Notes: a model not told the origin generated them from the letters alone. 64,000 nucleotides of DNA from Afifella sp. IM 167 (GCF_020144925.1 NZ_NSLC01000004.1:124001-188000), one strand, 5' to 3'; positions 33,282 to 41,316 are shown, numbered from the stretch's first letter. Made by a program: numbers and translations.

Positions 33282-33673
33282 CACGCCGTCTCGCTCGCCC
33301 GCCGAGCGGGCTTCGCGGTGCCGCGGCGCCATTCGGCAACCGTCTCGCCATGTTCGTTCTTGGCGGAAACTGCGGCCACGCAACCGGGAACGCCTTCGCC
33401 CCCCTCCGCCGCATCGCTCTGAAACAGCGGCAGCGTGCCGAGCGCGCCCATGTAGAGGTCGAGCAGCGCCTCCTGCTCCTGCCGCTCGGCCGGGTCGAGC
33501 TTGCGCAGCTTCACCACCTGGCGCATGACTTTCGTATCGTAGCCGTGCGCCTTCGCCTCGCCGTAGACATGGCGAATGTCGTCAAAAAGCTCCTTTTTCT
33601 CCTCCTCCAGCCGCTCGATCCGTTCGATGAAGGCGCGCAGCTGCCCCGCCGCAACGCCGCCGGCGCCGGTCAT
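33281..33673 (-). CDS. DUF2312/GapR-like nucleoid protein
   Basis: 130 residues from ATG overlapping the upstream stop. Residues ~10-80 match the GapR/DUF2312 family closely ([59 protein letters not shown]). Chromosomal GapR proteins bind overtwisted AT-rich DNA ahead of replication forks in alphaproteobacteria. The extra C-terminal ~50 residues are not part of the family. A phage copy may act on phage replication. Confidence 0.88.
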   Translation of the reverse strand: MTGAGGVAAGQLRAFIERIERLEEEKKELFDDIRHVYGEAKAHGYDTKVMRQVVKLRKLDPAERQEQEALLDLYMGALGTLPLFQSDAAEGGEGVPGCVAAVSAKNEHGETVAEWRRGTAKPARRASETA

Positions 33674-33918
33674 GACGTTTCTCCATTTTCGCTGACGGTT
33701 TGCGCGATTGCCTCGTCGGCGACGTTGATCTTGTCGCCGCCGCAGTTCGGGCAGCGCGCGCTTTTGGCGGTCCGCACGAAGACAGGGATCGGCATGGGCA
33801 GGTAGGCGACGGTCCAGACATGCCCACAGGCCGTGCAAACGCCCCGGAAAGGCTGCCGCTCCTTCGCTTCCGCACGCTCGGCCGCGCCCCCGCCGGTATG
33901 GGTTCCAGCCTTGCTCAT
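33670..33918 (-). CDS. Small zinc-ribbon phage protein
   Basis: 82 residues from ATG ([11 protein letters not shown]). CTAC and CPNC pairs (VCTACGHVW and [11 protein letters not shown]) form a clear zinc ribbon. It overlaps both neighbours by four bases. Unknown function. Confidence 0.65.
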   Translation of the reverse strand: MSKAGTHTGGGAAERAEAKERQPFRGVCTACGHVWTVAYLPMPIPVFVRTAKSARCPNCGGDKINVADEAIAQTVSENGETS

Positions 33919-34469
33919 TGGCGGGTCTCCTCTGCCTCGTCGCCGTCGGTGATGGGCGTTTTCGGCCAGTGGATGCCGTCGGGATGAACGATGGGGAGAA
34001 CCGGGGCGCCATCGTCTTCGGGATCCTCGCTTAACCTGATCAGCCCGCGGCGGTCCATTTCGGCAAGGAGGTGGTCGGCCCACCACTGAAACATGGAAAA
34101 GGCGAGCGCCAGATCGCCATTGCCAAGCGCCTGGTGGCTCTGCCCGAAACGCGCCACGAAAAAACCGGCCCAGGCATCGGCGCTCTCGAAATCGAAAAGG
34201 GGCGCGGGTCCGGCCGCTTCTTCGACCAGTTCGTAGGCGATGCACTTTTCAGGCCCGCAATGGCGCGTCTTCGCCAGCGCCTCGCCGAACGCATAGACGC
34301 CCGCCTCCTCAACCTTGCCGGTGTAGCCCGCGCTTCCGGCCCTCCAGTAAAGCTTCCACTCGCCCGACCAGATGCGCACGTTCCGCCCGTGAAAGGCGGC
34401 AAGCGCCTTCATCTCGCGGCCTGCGCTTTCGGCTCGCTCGATCCCGGTGAGCGTGATGCGTTTCGGCAT
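33915..34469 (-). CDS. Hypothetical phage protein
   Basis: 184 residues, no family recognised. The N-terminal half has alternating strands ([16 protein letters not shown]) and the second half a helical region ([19 protein letters not shown]) with an acidic C-terminus. Starts three bases after the preceding stop. Probably a soluble early protein. Confidence 0.5.
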   Translation of the reverse strand: MPKRITLTGIERAESAGREMKALAAFHGRNVRIWSGEWKLYWRAGSAGYTGKVEEAGVYAFGEALAKTRHCGPEKCIAYELVEEAAGPAPLFDFESADAWAGFFVARFGQSHQALGNGDLALAFSMFQWWADHLLAEMDRRGLIRLSEDPEDDGAPVLPIVHPDGIHWPKTPITDGDEAEETRQ

Positions 34470-34472
34470 GGC

Positions 34473-35126
34473 TCAAGCCCCTCCATTTTCGCTGGAGGGT
34501 TGCTCGCCCGTCTCGCTGGAGTCGTCATCGGCGATCAGCGCCGAAAAACGCTTTTCATCGAGAACGATCACGCGGCGTCTATCTTCGAAGTAGCTCACGA
34601 CAGTCTGGCGAGCATTCCACTCGCGGATGAACGCAACGAGATCGTCGGCGCCGACGATCTGGTCCTCCGCGCCTTCGTGCATCTCATCGGTTGCGGCCTC
34701 CAGGATGTAGTCGACATCAAGATGAAGCCGCCGCGCGGTACAGGGGTGGCAGAACGCCGGAACCGGGTCGTCATAGTCGTGACAGGCCTGCAGCATCGCC
34801 GCGATATTGGAGGAATAACCCTCTCCCCACTCGCCATGCCCAGCCGCGTTGACCGGCCCGGTGTAGTCTTCGGCGGAGATGACTTTTGCCTTGCGCAGTT
34901 GCTTGCGCAGACGACACCGCGGGCAGGCCGTCCACCCGGCGTCCAGTTCCACCCCGCACTCGCACTGCCTGGGCCTGCAGCACTCTTCGGCGTTTCGCCT
35001 CTCGTGAGCGTGAGAGGGATCGCCGGCCACCGAGTTGAATTTCGGCACATACAGGCGGCCGCACTTGCCGCACATGTAGAGAACGATCCTGCCGCTGCCT
35101 TTTTCGATGATTTCCCGGACGTCCAT
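34473..35126 (-). CDS. Cysteine-rich zinc-finger phage protein
   Basis: 217 residues from ATG (MDVREIIEKGSGRIV). Four Cys pairs (MCGKCG, CCRPRQCECG, CPRCRLRK, FCHPC) indicate at least two zinc sites in the N-terminal half. The C-terminal half is mixed alpha/beta and acidic. It overlaps the next upstream gene by one base. Function unknown. Confidence 0.6.
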   Translation of the reverse strand: MDVREIIEKGSGRIVLYMCGKCGRLYVPKFNSVAGDPSHAHERRNAEECCRPRQCECGVELDAGWTACPRCRLRKQLRKAKVISAEDYTGPVNAAGHGEWGEGYSSNIAAMLQACHDYDDPVPAFCHPCTARRLHLDVDYILEAATDEMHEGAEDQIVGADDLVAFIREWNARQTVVSYFEDRRRVIVLDEKRFSALIADDDSSETGEQPSSENGGA

Positions 35127-35533
35127 CACTCCCCTCCATTGGCGATTTCGAGAAGCACGTCGCCATGGCAGGGCTGCCCCTCTGGGCACCAGCAGGCGAG
35201 GTCTCTGCCGGCAAGCTCGGCCCGCGCCGCGGCGCGCAGCCAGGCCTGTTCCGGCCTCGCAATCCATGCGCGGAAACCGGCCGCAAGCTGCGCCCGGCGC
35301 ACCGTGTCGTCGCGTTCGAGACGGCGCGGTCCGCAAAATGTCTCGATCGAGCGAAAGGCGCCTTTGTCGGTTTCGATGCAGGCGACGAGCGGCGCGCCCT
35401 CCGGCGAGACGGGCACGCCGCCGTCATCGAGCCGGCAGGGATTGCCCCATCTCGTCGGCCGGCCGACATAGACGGCATCGCCCAGCCGGAATCCCTTCTC
35501 GCGCCGCCGCTGGATGCGCCTGGGGGCTGTCAT
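35126..35533 (-). CDS. DUF4326 protein
   Basis: 135 residues from ATG (MTAPRRIQRRREKGF). Typical DUF4326 signature: QRRREKGFRLGDAVYVGRPT followed by RWGNPCRL, and near the end LAGRDLACWCPEGQPCHGD with its conserved C-W-C...C-H. The family is frequent in phages but its activity is not known. Coupled to the upstream HTH gene by ATGA. Confidence 0.82.
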   Translation of the reverse strand: MTAPRRIQRRREKGFRLGDAVYVGRPTRWGNPCRLDDGGVPVSPEGAPLVACIETDKGAFRSIETFCGPRRLERDDTVRRAQLAAGFRAWIARPEQAWLRAAARAELAGRDLACWCPEGQPCHGDVLLEIANGGE

Positions 35534-35892
35534 GACCTGCTTTCCCCCTCCGCCGCATCGTCGAGAACCGCGCCGATCAGTCCCTCGGCCGCGATAGTCG
35601 CGATCACCCGCTTTGCCAGCCGCGCCGCGCTCACGCCGCGCCTCGCGGCCTCGCTTTCCAGCGCCCCGATCGAGGCGGCATCGGTGATCGTCAGCGTCAC
35701 CGGCGCACCCTCCCGGCCGGCAAGACGCGGACGGAAGGCGGCGCGCGCATCGCCGAGGCGCCGCGCATAGGCGACGATGCCGCCCACCTGGTCGTGATTG
35801 AGAAGCCCGGTCCGCCGGGCGATCTCGCGCCGCGACAGATCGGCGGCGTAAAGGTCGAGCACGCGCTCGCGAACGGCGGTCGGAAAGGTCAA
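35530..35892 (-). CDS. Helix-turn-helix protein
   Basis: 120 residues. The first ~45 residues (RERVLDLYAADLSRREIARRTG, then LNHDQVGGIVAYARRLG) form a helix-turn-helix like those of GcrA-type and transposase-type DNA binders. The C-terminal part is a small alpha/beta segment (ALESEAARRGVSAARLAKRV). A regulatory role in the early operon is possible. Confidence 0.6.
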   Translation of the reverse strand: MTFPTAVRERVLDLYAADLSRREIARRTGLLNHDQVGGIVAYARRLGDARAAFRPRLAGREGAPVTLTITDAASIGALESEAARRGVSAARLAKRVIATIAAEGLIGAVLDDAAEGESRS

Positions 35893-36197
35893 GACAGCCC
35901 CTCCCGAAACAGACCCTCTGCGGCATCCTTCGCGGCAAGGCCTTTTTCGCGCGCCAAATCATCCGGCAGCGCGACGGTGATCGTCGCCCGGCTCCATTGC
36001 GCTGCAAAGCGCCCTTCCCTCGAACGATGCGCGTTGTCGGCCCGCCAGGCCGTGAGGCGCGCAAGGTTTTCCGTGTCGAACCGGCAGAGCTTTGCCGGCA
36101 CATGCTCGGCAAAGCCGAGCTTGCCGTTTGCCGAGACCAGAAACGCCCCGCCTTCGGTCTCGTGATGGAAGACGAGCGTGAGATCGACGCGCTTCAT
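35889..36197 (-). CDS. Small hypothetical phage protein
   Basis: 102 residues with a beta-strand N-terminus (VDLTLVFHHETEGGAFLVS) and a helical C-terminus. ATGA overlaps with both neighbours place it firmly in the early operon. Unknown function. Confidence 0.5.
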   Translation of the reverse strand: MKRVDLTLVFHHETEGGAFLVSANGKLGFAEHVPAKLCRFDTENLARLTAWRADNAHRSREGRFAAQWSRATITVALPDDLAREKGLAAKDAAEGLFREGLS

Positions 36198-36601
36198 CGC
36201 TCACGCTCCGAAACCTCTCCCGTCTTTCTGCTTTCGGGGGAGGGAGAGGTCCGCTGCCGCGAAGCGGCGAGGGGTGAGGGGGAAAACGCGGCTCGCACAG
36301 AGATGCCGGCGGCCCCCCGCGCATGCTCCATCAAAAGCGCCCGCACGCTTCCGTAGGCATGCCCGACGAGATGGGAGAATTCCTGCTCGAAGGCGGCGGC
36401 CTCGGCGAGCGCCAGGAAGGCGCGCCCGAGCGGCCATCCGGGCCGCTCCGATCCGGGCACGCCGGCGACGCGCTGCTTCAGCGCCAGCCTTTCGGCGACC
36501 GACCAGCCCTCAGCCTCCATCTCCGCCTGTGTGGCGGTAAAGTATCCGGGCGGCCGGTCGAGGAGTTCCGCCGCCAGCGCGGCCTTTTCGGCGCCGGTCA
36601 T
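36194..36601 (-). CDS. Small hypothetical phage protein with repeat-derived C-terminus
   Basis: 135 residues from ATG (MTGAEKAALAAELLDRPPG). The helical N-terminal ~100 residues look like ordinary coding sequence. The last ~30 residues (FSPSPLAASRQRTSPSPESR) are encoded by a palindromic repeat element, so the original gene probably ended earlier. Overlaps both neighbours by four bases. Confidence 0.55.
   Translation of the reverse strand: MTGAEKAALAAELLDRPPGYFTATQAEMEAEGWSVAERLALKQRVAGVPGSERPGWPLGRAFLALAEAAAFEQEFSHLVGHAYGSVRALLMEHARGAAGISVRAAFSPSPLAASRQRTSPSPESRKTGEVSERER
36213..36280. repeat. Rhizobial-type palindromic repeat at 3' end of a gene
   Basis: Inverted repeat ACCTCTCCC (36213-36221) / GGGAGAGGT (36242-36250), then GCCGC-GAA-GCGGC (36256-36268) and GAGGGGTGAGGGGGA. 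It is related in style to the element at 31.3 kb and to intergenic repeats of rhizobia, but lies inside the coding frame. Confidence 0.6.
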
Positions 36602-36711
36602 CGCCCGAACCGCACAAGATGGTAGATCCGCGCGATCACCAGCGCGCATAGCGCCAGCACCGGCAGGCCGAGGACAATGCCGCAGGCCAGAGCGACGAGG
36701 AGCGGGCTCAC
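36598..36711 (-). CDS. Tiny membrane protein
   Basis: 37 residues from a GTG start. Almost entirely one membrane segment (LLVALACGIVLGLPVLALC), with a basic tail. It overlaps the genes on either side by four bases, which is the main reason to believe it is translated. Confidence 0.5.
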   Translation of the reverse strand: MSPLLVALACGIVLGLPVLALCALVIARIYHLVRFGR

Positions 36712-37055
36712 AGCACCCTCCCCTTTGCCCGCAGCATGCGCCGGCGCGCCACGTCCTGCCGCCGCCTCGCCTTGACCAGCCGGCGCGGATCGTCTTCGGC
36801 GCTGTCGGCGCCGTCGCTTGCTCGTCCCGGCAAGGAAAGACCGGCCGTCGAAGCGCGCCGGTTGAGGGGGCGCCCATCGCCGAGCCCGAAAATTCGCCCC
36901 GCGATCAGGCTGACGGCCAGGGACCGCAACGGATCGAAAAAATACACATGGGGCTCGAGGTCCGCCGCGTGACGGCGCTTCATCGCCCGCTCGGCCTTCG
37001 GCACCTTCGGCAAAAGGCTGAAGGACTTGTCCGCGCCTCTGCACATCTCGCCCAT
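36708..37055 (-). CDS. Hypothetical phage protein, arginine-rich
   Basis: 115 residues from ATG (MGEMCRGADKSFSLLP). Hydrophobic middle (SLAVSLIAGRIFGLG) followed by a strongly basic C-terminus (RRLVKARRRQDVARRRMLR). No family recognised; could bind nucleic acid. Part of the ATGA-coupled chain. Confidence 0.5.
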   Translation of the reverse strand: MGEMCRGADKSFSLLPKVPKAERAMKRRHAADLEPHVYFFDPLRSLAVSLIAGRIFGLGDGRPLNRRASTAGLSLPGRASDGADSAEDDPRRLVKARRRQDVARRRMLRAKGRVL

Positions 37056-37065
37056 CGTCCCCTCC

Positions 37066-37482
37066 TCACGCATCCCCGGGCAGCGCGACGCGCGCCCGGC
37101 CGAAAGAATCCTTCGAAGAATCGCGGTTCGCCGCCTCGGCCATCTCGGCGTGGCGGATGAGGTCGTCGTGGATCCGGTAGAGCGTCTTTGCCCGCTCCGG
37201 CGCGCCGCCCTTGGGCAGAAGCCTTCGCGCCGCGTCCCGCGCCTCACGGGAAGTCAGGGCGAACATCCGCCGCGTGCCGGCGAGATAGGCGAGCACGTGC
37301 CAGCCGCCCGCCCCGCCCGTTTCGGCCGGAGCGATTGCGCGCGACCAGCCCCGTCCCGTCACCGCATGGCCGGGCGCCTCCAGCGCCGCGGCGACGAAAG
37401 CCTTCGCCGCCTCGGCGCCGACGAGAATTTCCCGCGAGCCATGGCTGTCGAAAAAAGTGCCGGAAGGCCGCCGGGCCATCAC
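37066..37482 (-). CDS. Hypothetical phage protein
   Basis: 138 residues (137 if the second ATG is used). Mixed alpha/beta: FFDSHGSREILVGAEAAKAF, GWHVLAYLAGTRRMFALTSR, then a charged helical tail. The first ATG overlaps the stop of the upstream gene (ATGA). Unknown function. Confidence 0.5.
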   Translation of the reverse strand: MMARRPSGTFFDSHGSREILVGAEAAKAFVAAALEAPGHAVTGRGWSRAIAPAETGGAGGWHVLAYLAGTRRMFALTSREARDAARRLLPKGGAPERAKTLYRIHDDLIRHAEMAEAANRDSSKDSFGRARVALPGDA

Positions 37483-37931
37483 CCCCGCCCTCCCGAAAAA
37501 GGAGCGGGCGCCGGGTCCGCCAGAGAACCGGATGGTTCCGGCTCCCGCTCCAGTTTTGGGGAGGAAACGCCAATGAGAGCCTCACTCGCACCGCACATCC
37601 GCGGATGGGCGACCCGCGGAAGGGCCTCGTCTCGCCTTGCGGCGAAATTCTCACGCGCCGGCGGGGCCGGGTTTGTTGCAGGGAAAGCCCCGCCGGCGCG
37701 CTCAGGCGTGGCACGGCCCGCACAGGCGCGCGCCACCCCGTCCCGAAGTTCGTCGTCGATCTGCCGGCCCACCGCCTCCGGCAGAAGGGCTTTAAAGGGC
37801 ACCCGCTTGAACGGCCCGAAGGGAATGTCGGAGACATGATACGAGGTCCGGCGGCCGCCCGAAGGCGCTTCCTCCGGCACCCGCACCCGCCTGCCGTTCC
37901 GCCGCATAAAGGCAAGAATCTCCGCGCTCAT
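37479..37931 (-). CDS. Hypothetical phage protein
   Basis: 150 residues from ATG (MSAEILAFMRRNGRRV). The N-terminal ~60 residues (RTSYHVSDIPFGPFKRVPFK, ALLPEAVGRQIDDEL) look folded; the rest is proline- and alanine-rich and disordered. Coupled by ATGA to the CII-like gene upstream. Confidence 0.5.
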   Translation of the reverse strand: MSAEILAFMRRNGRRVRVPEEAPSGGRRTSYHVSDIPFGPFKRVPFKALLPEAVGRQIDDELRDGVARACAGRATPERAGGAFPATNPAPPARENFAARRDEALPRVAHPRMCGASEALIGVSSPKLEREPEPSGSLADPAPAPFSGGRG

Positions 37932-38416
37932 CCGCCCGCCCCTCCCCTCAGGGCAGCGGCGGCAAGGTTGAGCGCATGCGCCGCGTCGTCGATTTCCTTC
38001 AGGCAGCGCCGGCGCTCGCTCTCGGTGATCTCCCCGTCGCGCAGCGCCTCCAGCAGCGCGCCCGTTGCCTCGCTGGTCTCGCGGTTGATGGTGATGAGAT
38101 GGCCGGTGAGGTCGCTTCCGCCGGCCGAGACGCCGCGCGGGCGAAGCTCGTAGCCGAGGAGCCCGGCGAGCGTTGTCGCCACGATCGGCTTGCCGCAGGC
38201 GCGGTCGACGTCGAGCGCCACGTCGAGCGCCAGAAAGCGATCGATGTCGTCGGCAAGCATGGAGCCGGCGCGCGACAGGCCGGACTGGCCGATGCGCGTC
38301 GCATACTGCATCTTTTCCGGCCCGCCCGCCTCGTGGACGGCGCGCTGCGAGGCCGCTTTCAGCAGCGCCCGGTCGGCCGTGCTGGAGGGCCGCGCCGGAT
38401 GGTCGACCCGGCTCAT
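37928..38416 (-). CDS. Phage CII-like regulatory protein
   Basis: 162 residues. The layout matches phage CII-family regulators (CP76 type): DRALLKAASQRAVHEAGGPEK, QYATRIGQSGLSRAGSML helix-turn-helix-like region, then DIDRFLALDVALDVDRACGK and ATTLAGLLGYEL. It is the second gene of the early transcript, right after the Cro-like gene, the usual place for cII. Predicted to act in the lysis-lysogeny decision. Confidence 0.65.
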   Translation of the reverse strand: MSRVDHPARPSSTADRALLKAASQRAVHEAGGPEKMQYATRIGQSGLSRAGSMLADDIDRFLALDVALDVDRACGKPIVATTLAGLLGYELRPRGVSAGGSDLTGHLITINRETSEATGALLEALRDGEITESERRRCLKEIDDAAHALNLAAAALRGGAGG

Positions 38417-38856
38417 GCCGCACCCCCTTCCGGCCCGGACCCGTTGGAAAACGTGCCGCCCGCCCCCGGCGCGGCCGGTCCGGCCTCCGGTGAAATCGTT
38501 TCACGGCATGAAACGCCCGCCGCCATGCCGTGACCCGCCGCTGCCGCTGCGGCAGTCTCGGAGCTGCCAACACATCCGCTGCCGGCGGCGGCGTCAGCTT
38601 CGCCTGCTCCGCCTGCCGTCGAACAGCCGGGGGAAAACGCCGAAAGACTGCCGGGCCAGTCGGCACCCTTCGGCCAGTTTTCGCGAAACCATGCGACGGC
38701 CCGCTCCCATGTTCGGGTGTGGACGTCGCTGCCCTCCGAAATGCGCGAAAGCGCCTTGCCGTCGTTGAAGAGGATCGTCGACAAACGCGACACCGACAGC
38801 CCGGTCACCGCCCGGTAGCCGTCCGAAAGGACAAGAAGTTGCTCTCTGAGTGTCAT
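38413..38856 (-). CDS. Cro-like first gene of the early operon
   Basis: 147 residues from ATG (MTLREQLLVLSDGY). The first ~65 residues (YRAVTGLSVSRLSTILFNDG, ALSRISEGSDVHTRTWERAV) resemble a small helix-turn-helix domain; the rest is an Ala/Gly/Ser-rich tail. It is transcribed divergently from the repressor across the operator region, the position of Cro. No certain family match, so Cro function is inferred from location. Confidence 0.6.
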   Translation of the reverse strand: MTLREQLLVLSDGYRAVTGLSVSRLSTILFNDGKALSRISEGSDVHTRTWERAVAWFRENWPKGADWPGSLSAFSPGCSTAGGAGEADAAAGSGCVGSSETAAAAAAGHGMAAGVSCRETISPEAGPAAPGAGGTFSNGSGPEGGAA

Positions 38857-38905
38857 CTCGCCTGCTCTGCGCCTCCGGCTTCGCGGCCATCGGATTCGGA
38901 GCGGG

Positions 38906-38934
38906 AGAATGCGGGTCATGACCCGCTTTGTCAA
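38906..38934 (-). promoter_or_regulatory. Early leftward promoter with operator inside
   Basis: Minus strand TTGACA (38934-38929), 17-base spacer, CATTCT (38911-38906). The spacer contains the perfect palindrome GCGGGTCATGACCCGC, so repressor binding would block polymerase. It drives the Cro-like gene and the early operon. Confidence 0.7.
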
Positions 38935-38983
38935 CGGGTCATAACCCGCATGCGGACTTTATCCGGTGCGGGTAATGTCCCGC
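38911..38983. promoter_or_regulatory. Three repressor operators
   Basis: Palindromic sites at 38911-38926 (GCGGGTCATGACCCGC, perfect), 38934-38949 (ACGGGTCATAACCCGC) and 38968-38983 (GCGGGTAATGTCCCGC). They lie between the divergent Cro-like and repressor genes; the third ends two bases before the repressor start codon and could mediate autoregulation. Confidence 0.8.
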
Positions 38984-38985
38984 AC

Positions 38986-39672
38986 ATGGAAGAGACGATG
39001 CTTCAGCGGATCGATGAGCGCCTCAGAATTCTCGGCCTGTCGCGGGAGGCGGCCTGCGGCAAAGCGGGGATCCACCGCGACGCGATCCGGGACCTGGAAC
39101 GCGGCAAGCGCAAGCAGTTCACCGGGAACACCCTGTCAAGGCTCGCCCGCGTGCTGGAGATATCCGAGACCTGGCTTTTGACCGGACAGGATGCGGGCGA
39201 CAGCGTTCCTGCCTTTTCGCGAGAGGTCCGGCCCTCCGGGATCGGCCTGCCACCCCGTTCGTCCATGCCCGACGACGTGCCGGTCTTCGGCACCGCCGCA
39301 GGCGCGCTCGCCGGAGCGTTCACGCTGGAGAAGGTGATTGTCGACTACGTGCGCCGCCCGCCCGCCCTTTTCGGCGCGAGCGACGTCTACGCGGTCTATA
39401 TCGAAGGCTCCTCCATGGAGCCGGAGCACCGGGCCGGCGATCTGCGTTTCGTGCATCCCCACAGGAAGCCGGCCATCGGCGACACGGTGATCATCCAGAC
39501 GCAGTATCACGAGAACGGCGGCATCGAGGCCTACATCAAGCACCTGGTGCGGCGCACGGCGGAGCGCATCGACACGGCCCAGCTCAATCCGCCGGCCGGC
39601 CTTTCCTTCGAGACGAAATTCGTGAAGGCCGTCCACAAGGTGCTGACGATGAACGACCTTTTCGGCGTCTGA
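38986..39672 (+). CDS. LexA/CI-like prophage repressor (HTH plus S24 peptidase)
   Basis: 228 residues from ATG 38986 (alternative ATG 38998). N-terminal helix-turn-helix at about 18-60 (SREAACGKAGIHRDAIRDLE), linker, then a S24 self-cleavage domain: Ala-Gly cleavage candidates at 105-106 and 109-110, catalytic Ser143 in GSSMEP and Lys185 in AYIKHL. Such repressors keep the prophage silent and self-cleave in the SOS response. Operators flank its start. Confidence 0.9.
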   Translation: MEETMLQRIDERLRILGLSREAACGKAGIHRDAIRDLERGKRKQFTGNTLSRLARVLEISETWLLTGQDAGDSVPAFSREVRPSGIGLPPRSSMPDDVPVFGTAAGALAGAFTLEKVIVDYVRRPPALFGASDVYAVYIEGSSMEPEHRAGDLRFVHPHRKPAIGDTVIIQTQYHENGGIEAYIKHLVRRTAERIDTAQLNPPAGLSFETKFVKAVHKVLTMNDLFGV

Positions 39673-39679
39673 AGGCGCC

Positions 39680-40495
39680 TCAGGACAAAAGCCGCACCAG
39701 GCGCTCGCGGCGCTTGCGCTCGGCCCCTTCCGGCCCGCCCGGCGCGCCGGCTTCCGCCAGCCCGCAGAGCCTTTCGGAGAACTCCAGGAAAAGGCGTCGC
39801 TCGCCCGGCGAGCGCGCCATTCGCGCCACGGCGCCCGAAGCGCTGTCGAGCGTCGGCCTTTCACGGGCGATCCAGATGCGCGCCAGGTCCTCGTCGAAGT
39901 CCTGCGCCCCCTTGCCGAGAGCGGCCCGCGCCGCAACGTATTCCACCAGAAGACTTTCCTCGCTCGCGGAAAGATCGCGGTCGGCGCGGGCGATCCATAG
40001 GAGAGCCCTGAGGCCGGGGCGGGCGCGCATCATCACCGAAGCGTGGTCCGCCCGCTCGTCCAGCTCGCCTTCCACAAAGCGCGAGAAGAAGCGCACCGGA
40101 TTGCCGATCTCGGCGCCGGAGCGATGCTCCACCATTCTGAGGATTCTGTCGGCGCGGAAGGTTCGCTCCCCGCCGGCCCGGCTGCAATCGGCGACGATGT
40201 AGATCTGCCCTTCCTGCCGATAGACGTCTTTCAGGCGGATCGTGCGGGCGCTGCGCTCTCCGGACGAGTTTTCGTAGGAAATGCCGAACACGAGTCCTTC
40301 GCTGGCGTGATCCGCCTCCGGCCGCGGTGGCTCGGGTATAGGACCGCGCCCCGGGGACCGGCCGCTTCGCCGTCGGGGTGTCCATTCCCCGTCCTGCCGG
40401 GGCACAGCCACCCGCGGTGGCCTTTCGGCCCCGTCCTCACGACGCGCCCACCAAATGACCGCGACGAGAATCCCCACGACGATCAGCCACTCCAT
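39680..40495 (-). CDS. Membrane-anchored WYL-like / TerB-like protein
   Basis: 271 residues from ATG (MEWLIVVGILVAVIWW). One N-terminal membrane segment, a basic proline-rich linker, then a WYL-type beta domain (GISYENSSGERSARTIRLKD, QIYIVADCSRAGGERTFRAD, RILRM) and a helical C-terminus with ARADRDLSASEESLLVEYV typical of TerB-like folds. It converges on the repressor, seven bases between the stops. Lysogeny-expressed sensing or defence function is possible; nothing is proven. Confidence 0.65.
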   Translation of the reverse strand: MEWLIVVGILVAVIWWARREDGAERPPRVAVPRQDGEWTPRRRSGRSPGRGPIPEPPRPEADHASEGLVFGISYENSSGERSARTIRLKDVYRQEGQIYIVADCSRAGGERTFRADRILRMVEHRSGAEIGNPVRFFSRFVEGELDERADHASVMMRARPGLRALLWIARADRDLSASEESLLVEYVAARAALGKGAQDFDEDLARIWIARERPTLDSASGAVARMARSPGERRLFLEFSERLCGLAEAGAPGGPEGAERKRRERLVRLLS

Positions 40496-40580
40496 TGCCG
40501 CCACCAAAGCGAAGTCCCGAGCCCGAACCCAGCCTAGAATGTTGCGGGCCGCCGCGGCAACCTGCGCGCGCACGGCCCGA

Positions 40581-40625
40581 GCGGGAGGCGACCCGCTTGA
40601 CGCGGGTTATAACCCGCATTATCGT
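40581..40625 (+). promoter_or_regulatory. Second repressor-controlled promoter
   Basis: TTGACG (40597-40602), 17-base spacer, TATCGT (40620-40625). The perfect palindrome GCGGGTTATAACCCGC (40602-40617) occupies the spacer, and a weaker site GCGGGAGGCGACCCGC lies at 40581-40596. It would place the rightward genes from 40656 to the excisionase under the same repressor as the early operon. Confidence 0.7.
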
Positions 40626-40655
40626 CCCGCATCCTTTGTTTTGCGGGAGTGAGAA

Positions 40656-41003
40656 ATGTCCGAGCTTTCAGCCGCCCCTCTGGTTGTTCGCATGGCCGAT
40701 GCCATGCGCGAACGCTTCGCCGCCACCGGCGGCGTCACGCCTGAAGATCTCGCCGGCGCGTTCTCGGCCGAAGAGATCGCCGCCCACGGCGAGGCAGCCG
40801 CCGCTCTTGCCAGAAAGGGCTTCGTGCGCCAGGCGGGCGCGCCGGGCCCCTCCCCGGCCCTTGCCGGCCTCATCGCCGAGGTCGATGCGATCGGCCGCTT
40901 CACCGGCCACGTCGCCCGCAAGGTCAAGACCCTCGACGCCGGCCTCCGCCGTCTTTCGCAGGAGAGCGCCGCGCTCGCGCCGCATGCGGGGGGCCTGTCA
41001 TGA
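40656..41003 (+). CDS. Hypothetical first gene of repressor-controlled rightward operon
   Basis: 115 residues. Helical, alanine-rich: APLVVRMADAMRERFAATG, EDLAGAFSAEEIAAHGEAAA, then a second helical half. GAAATG-type context with GAG a few bases before the ATG. Preceded by the operator-containing promoter at 40.6 kb and overlapping the next mini-gene by four bases. Function unknown. Confidence 0.6.
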   Translation: MSELSAAPLVVRMADAMRERFAATGGVTPEDLAGAFSAEEIAAHGEAAAALARKGFVRQAGAPGPSPALAGLIAEVDAIGRFTGHVARKVKTLDAGLRRLSQESAALAPHAGGLS

Positions 41004-41125
41004 GCCGCGCGGTTTTCCTGCGCGTTCTCTGGACGCTTGAGGACCTGCGCGACCTCGTCGCCCTCGCCGGGCTGCTCGGCCTGCTCTTCGCCGTGACCCT
41101 CGGCCTTTTCGGCGGGGGCGTGTGA
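41000..41125 (+). CDS. Tiny membrane protein
   Basis: 41 residues, one membrane segment (ALAGLLGLLFAVTLGLFGG) after a short charged N-terminus (RVLWTLEDLRDL). ATG overlaps the upstream stop, and its TGA overlaps the next ATG (TGATG). Supported mainly by this coupling. Confidence 0.55.
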   Translation: MSRAVFLRVLWTLEDLRDLVALAGLLGLLFAVTLGLFGGGV

Positions 41126-41316
41126 TGAGCCTCCGCCGGCTTCGCCTTCAGGGCGACCTCGCCAATCTCCGTTGCCGTGCCGATGGCCCTCCGGGCGCTC
41201 TCGAGGCGGTTTTGAGGTTCTGTTCCGCGGCGCTTGCCATCTACGCGCTTGCGACGCTGGTCTACGCCATCGCCTTCCCGGCCGAGTTTTCCGAAATGCT
41301 CGGGAGGTGGTGGTGA
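41125..41316 (+). CDS. Small membrane protein
   Basis: 63 residues. Basic N-terminus, one membrane segment (CSAALAIYALATLVYAIAF) and a short tail ending in two tryptophans. A GTG one codon earlier is possible. Coupled to the preceding mini-gene by TGATG. Confidence 0.55.
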   Translation: MSLRRLRLQGDLANLRCRADGPPGALEAVLRFCSAALAIYALATLVYAIAFPAEFSEMLGRWW

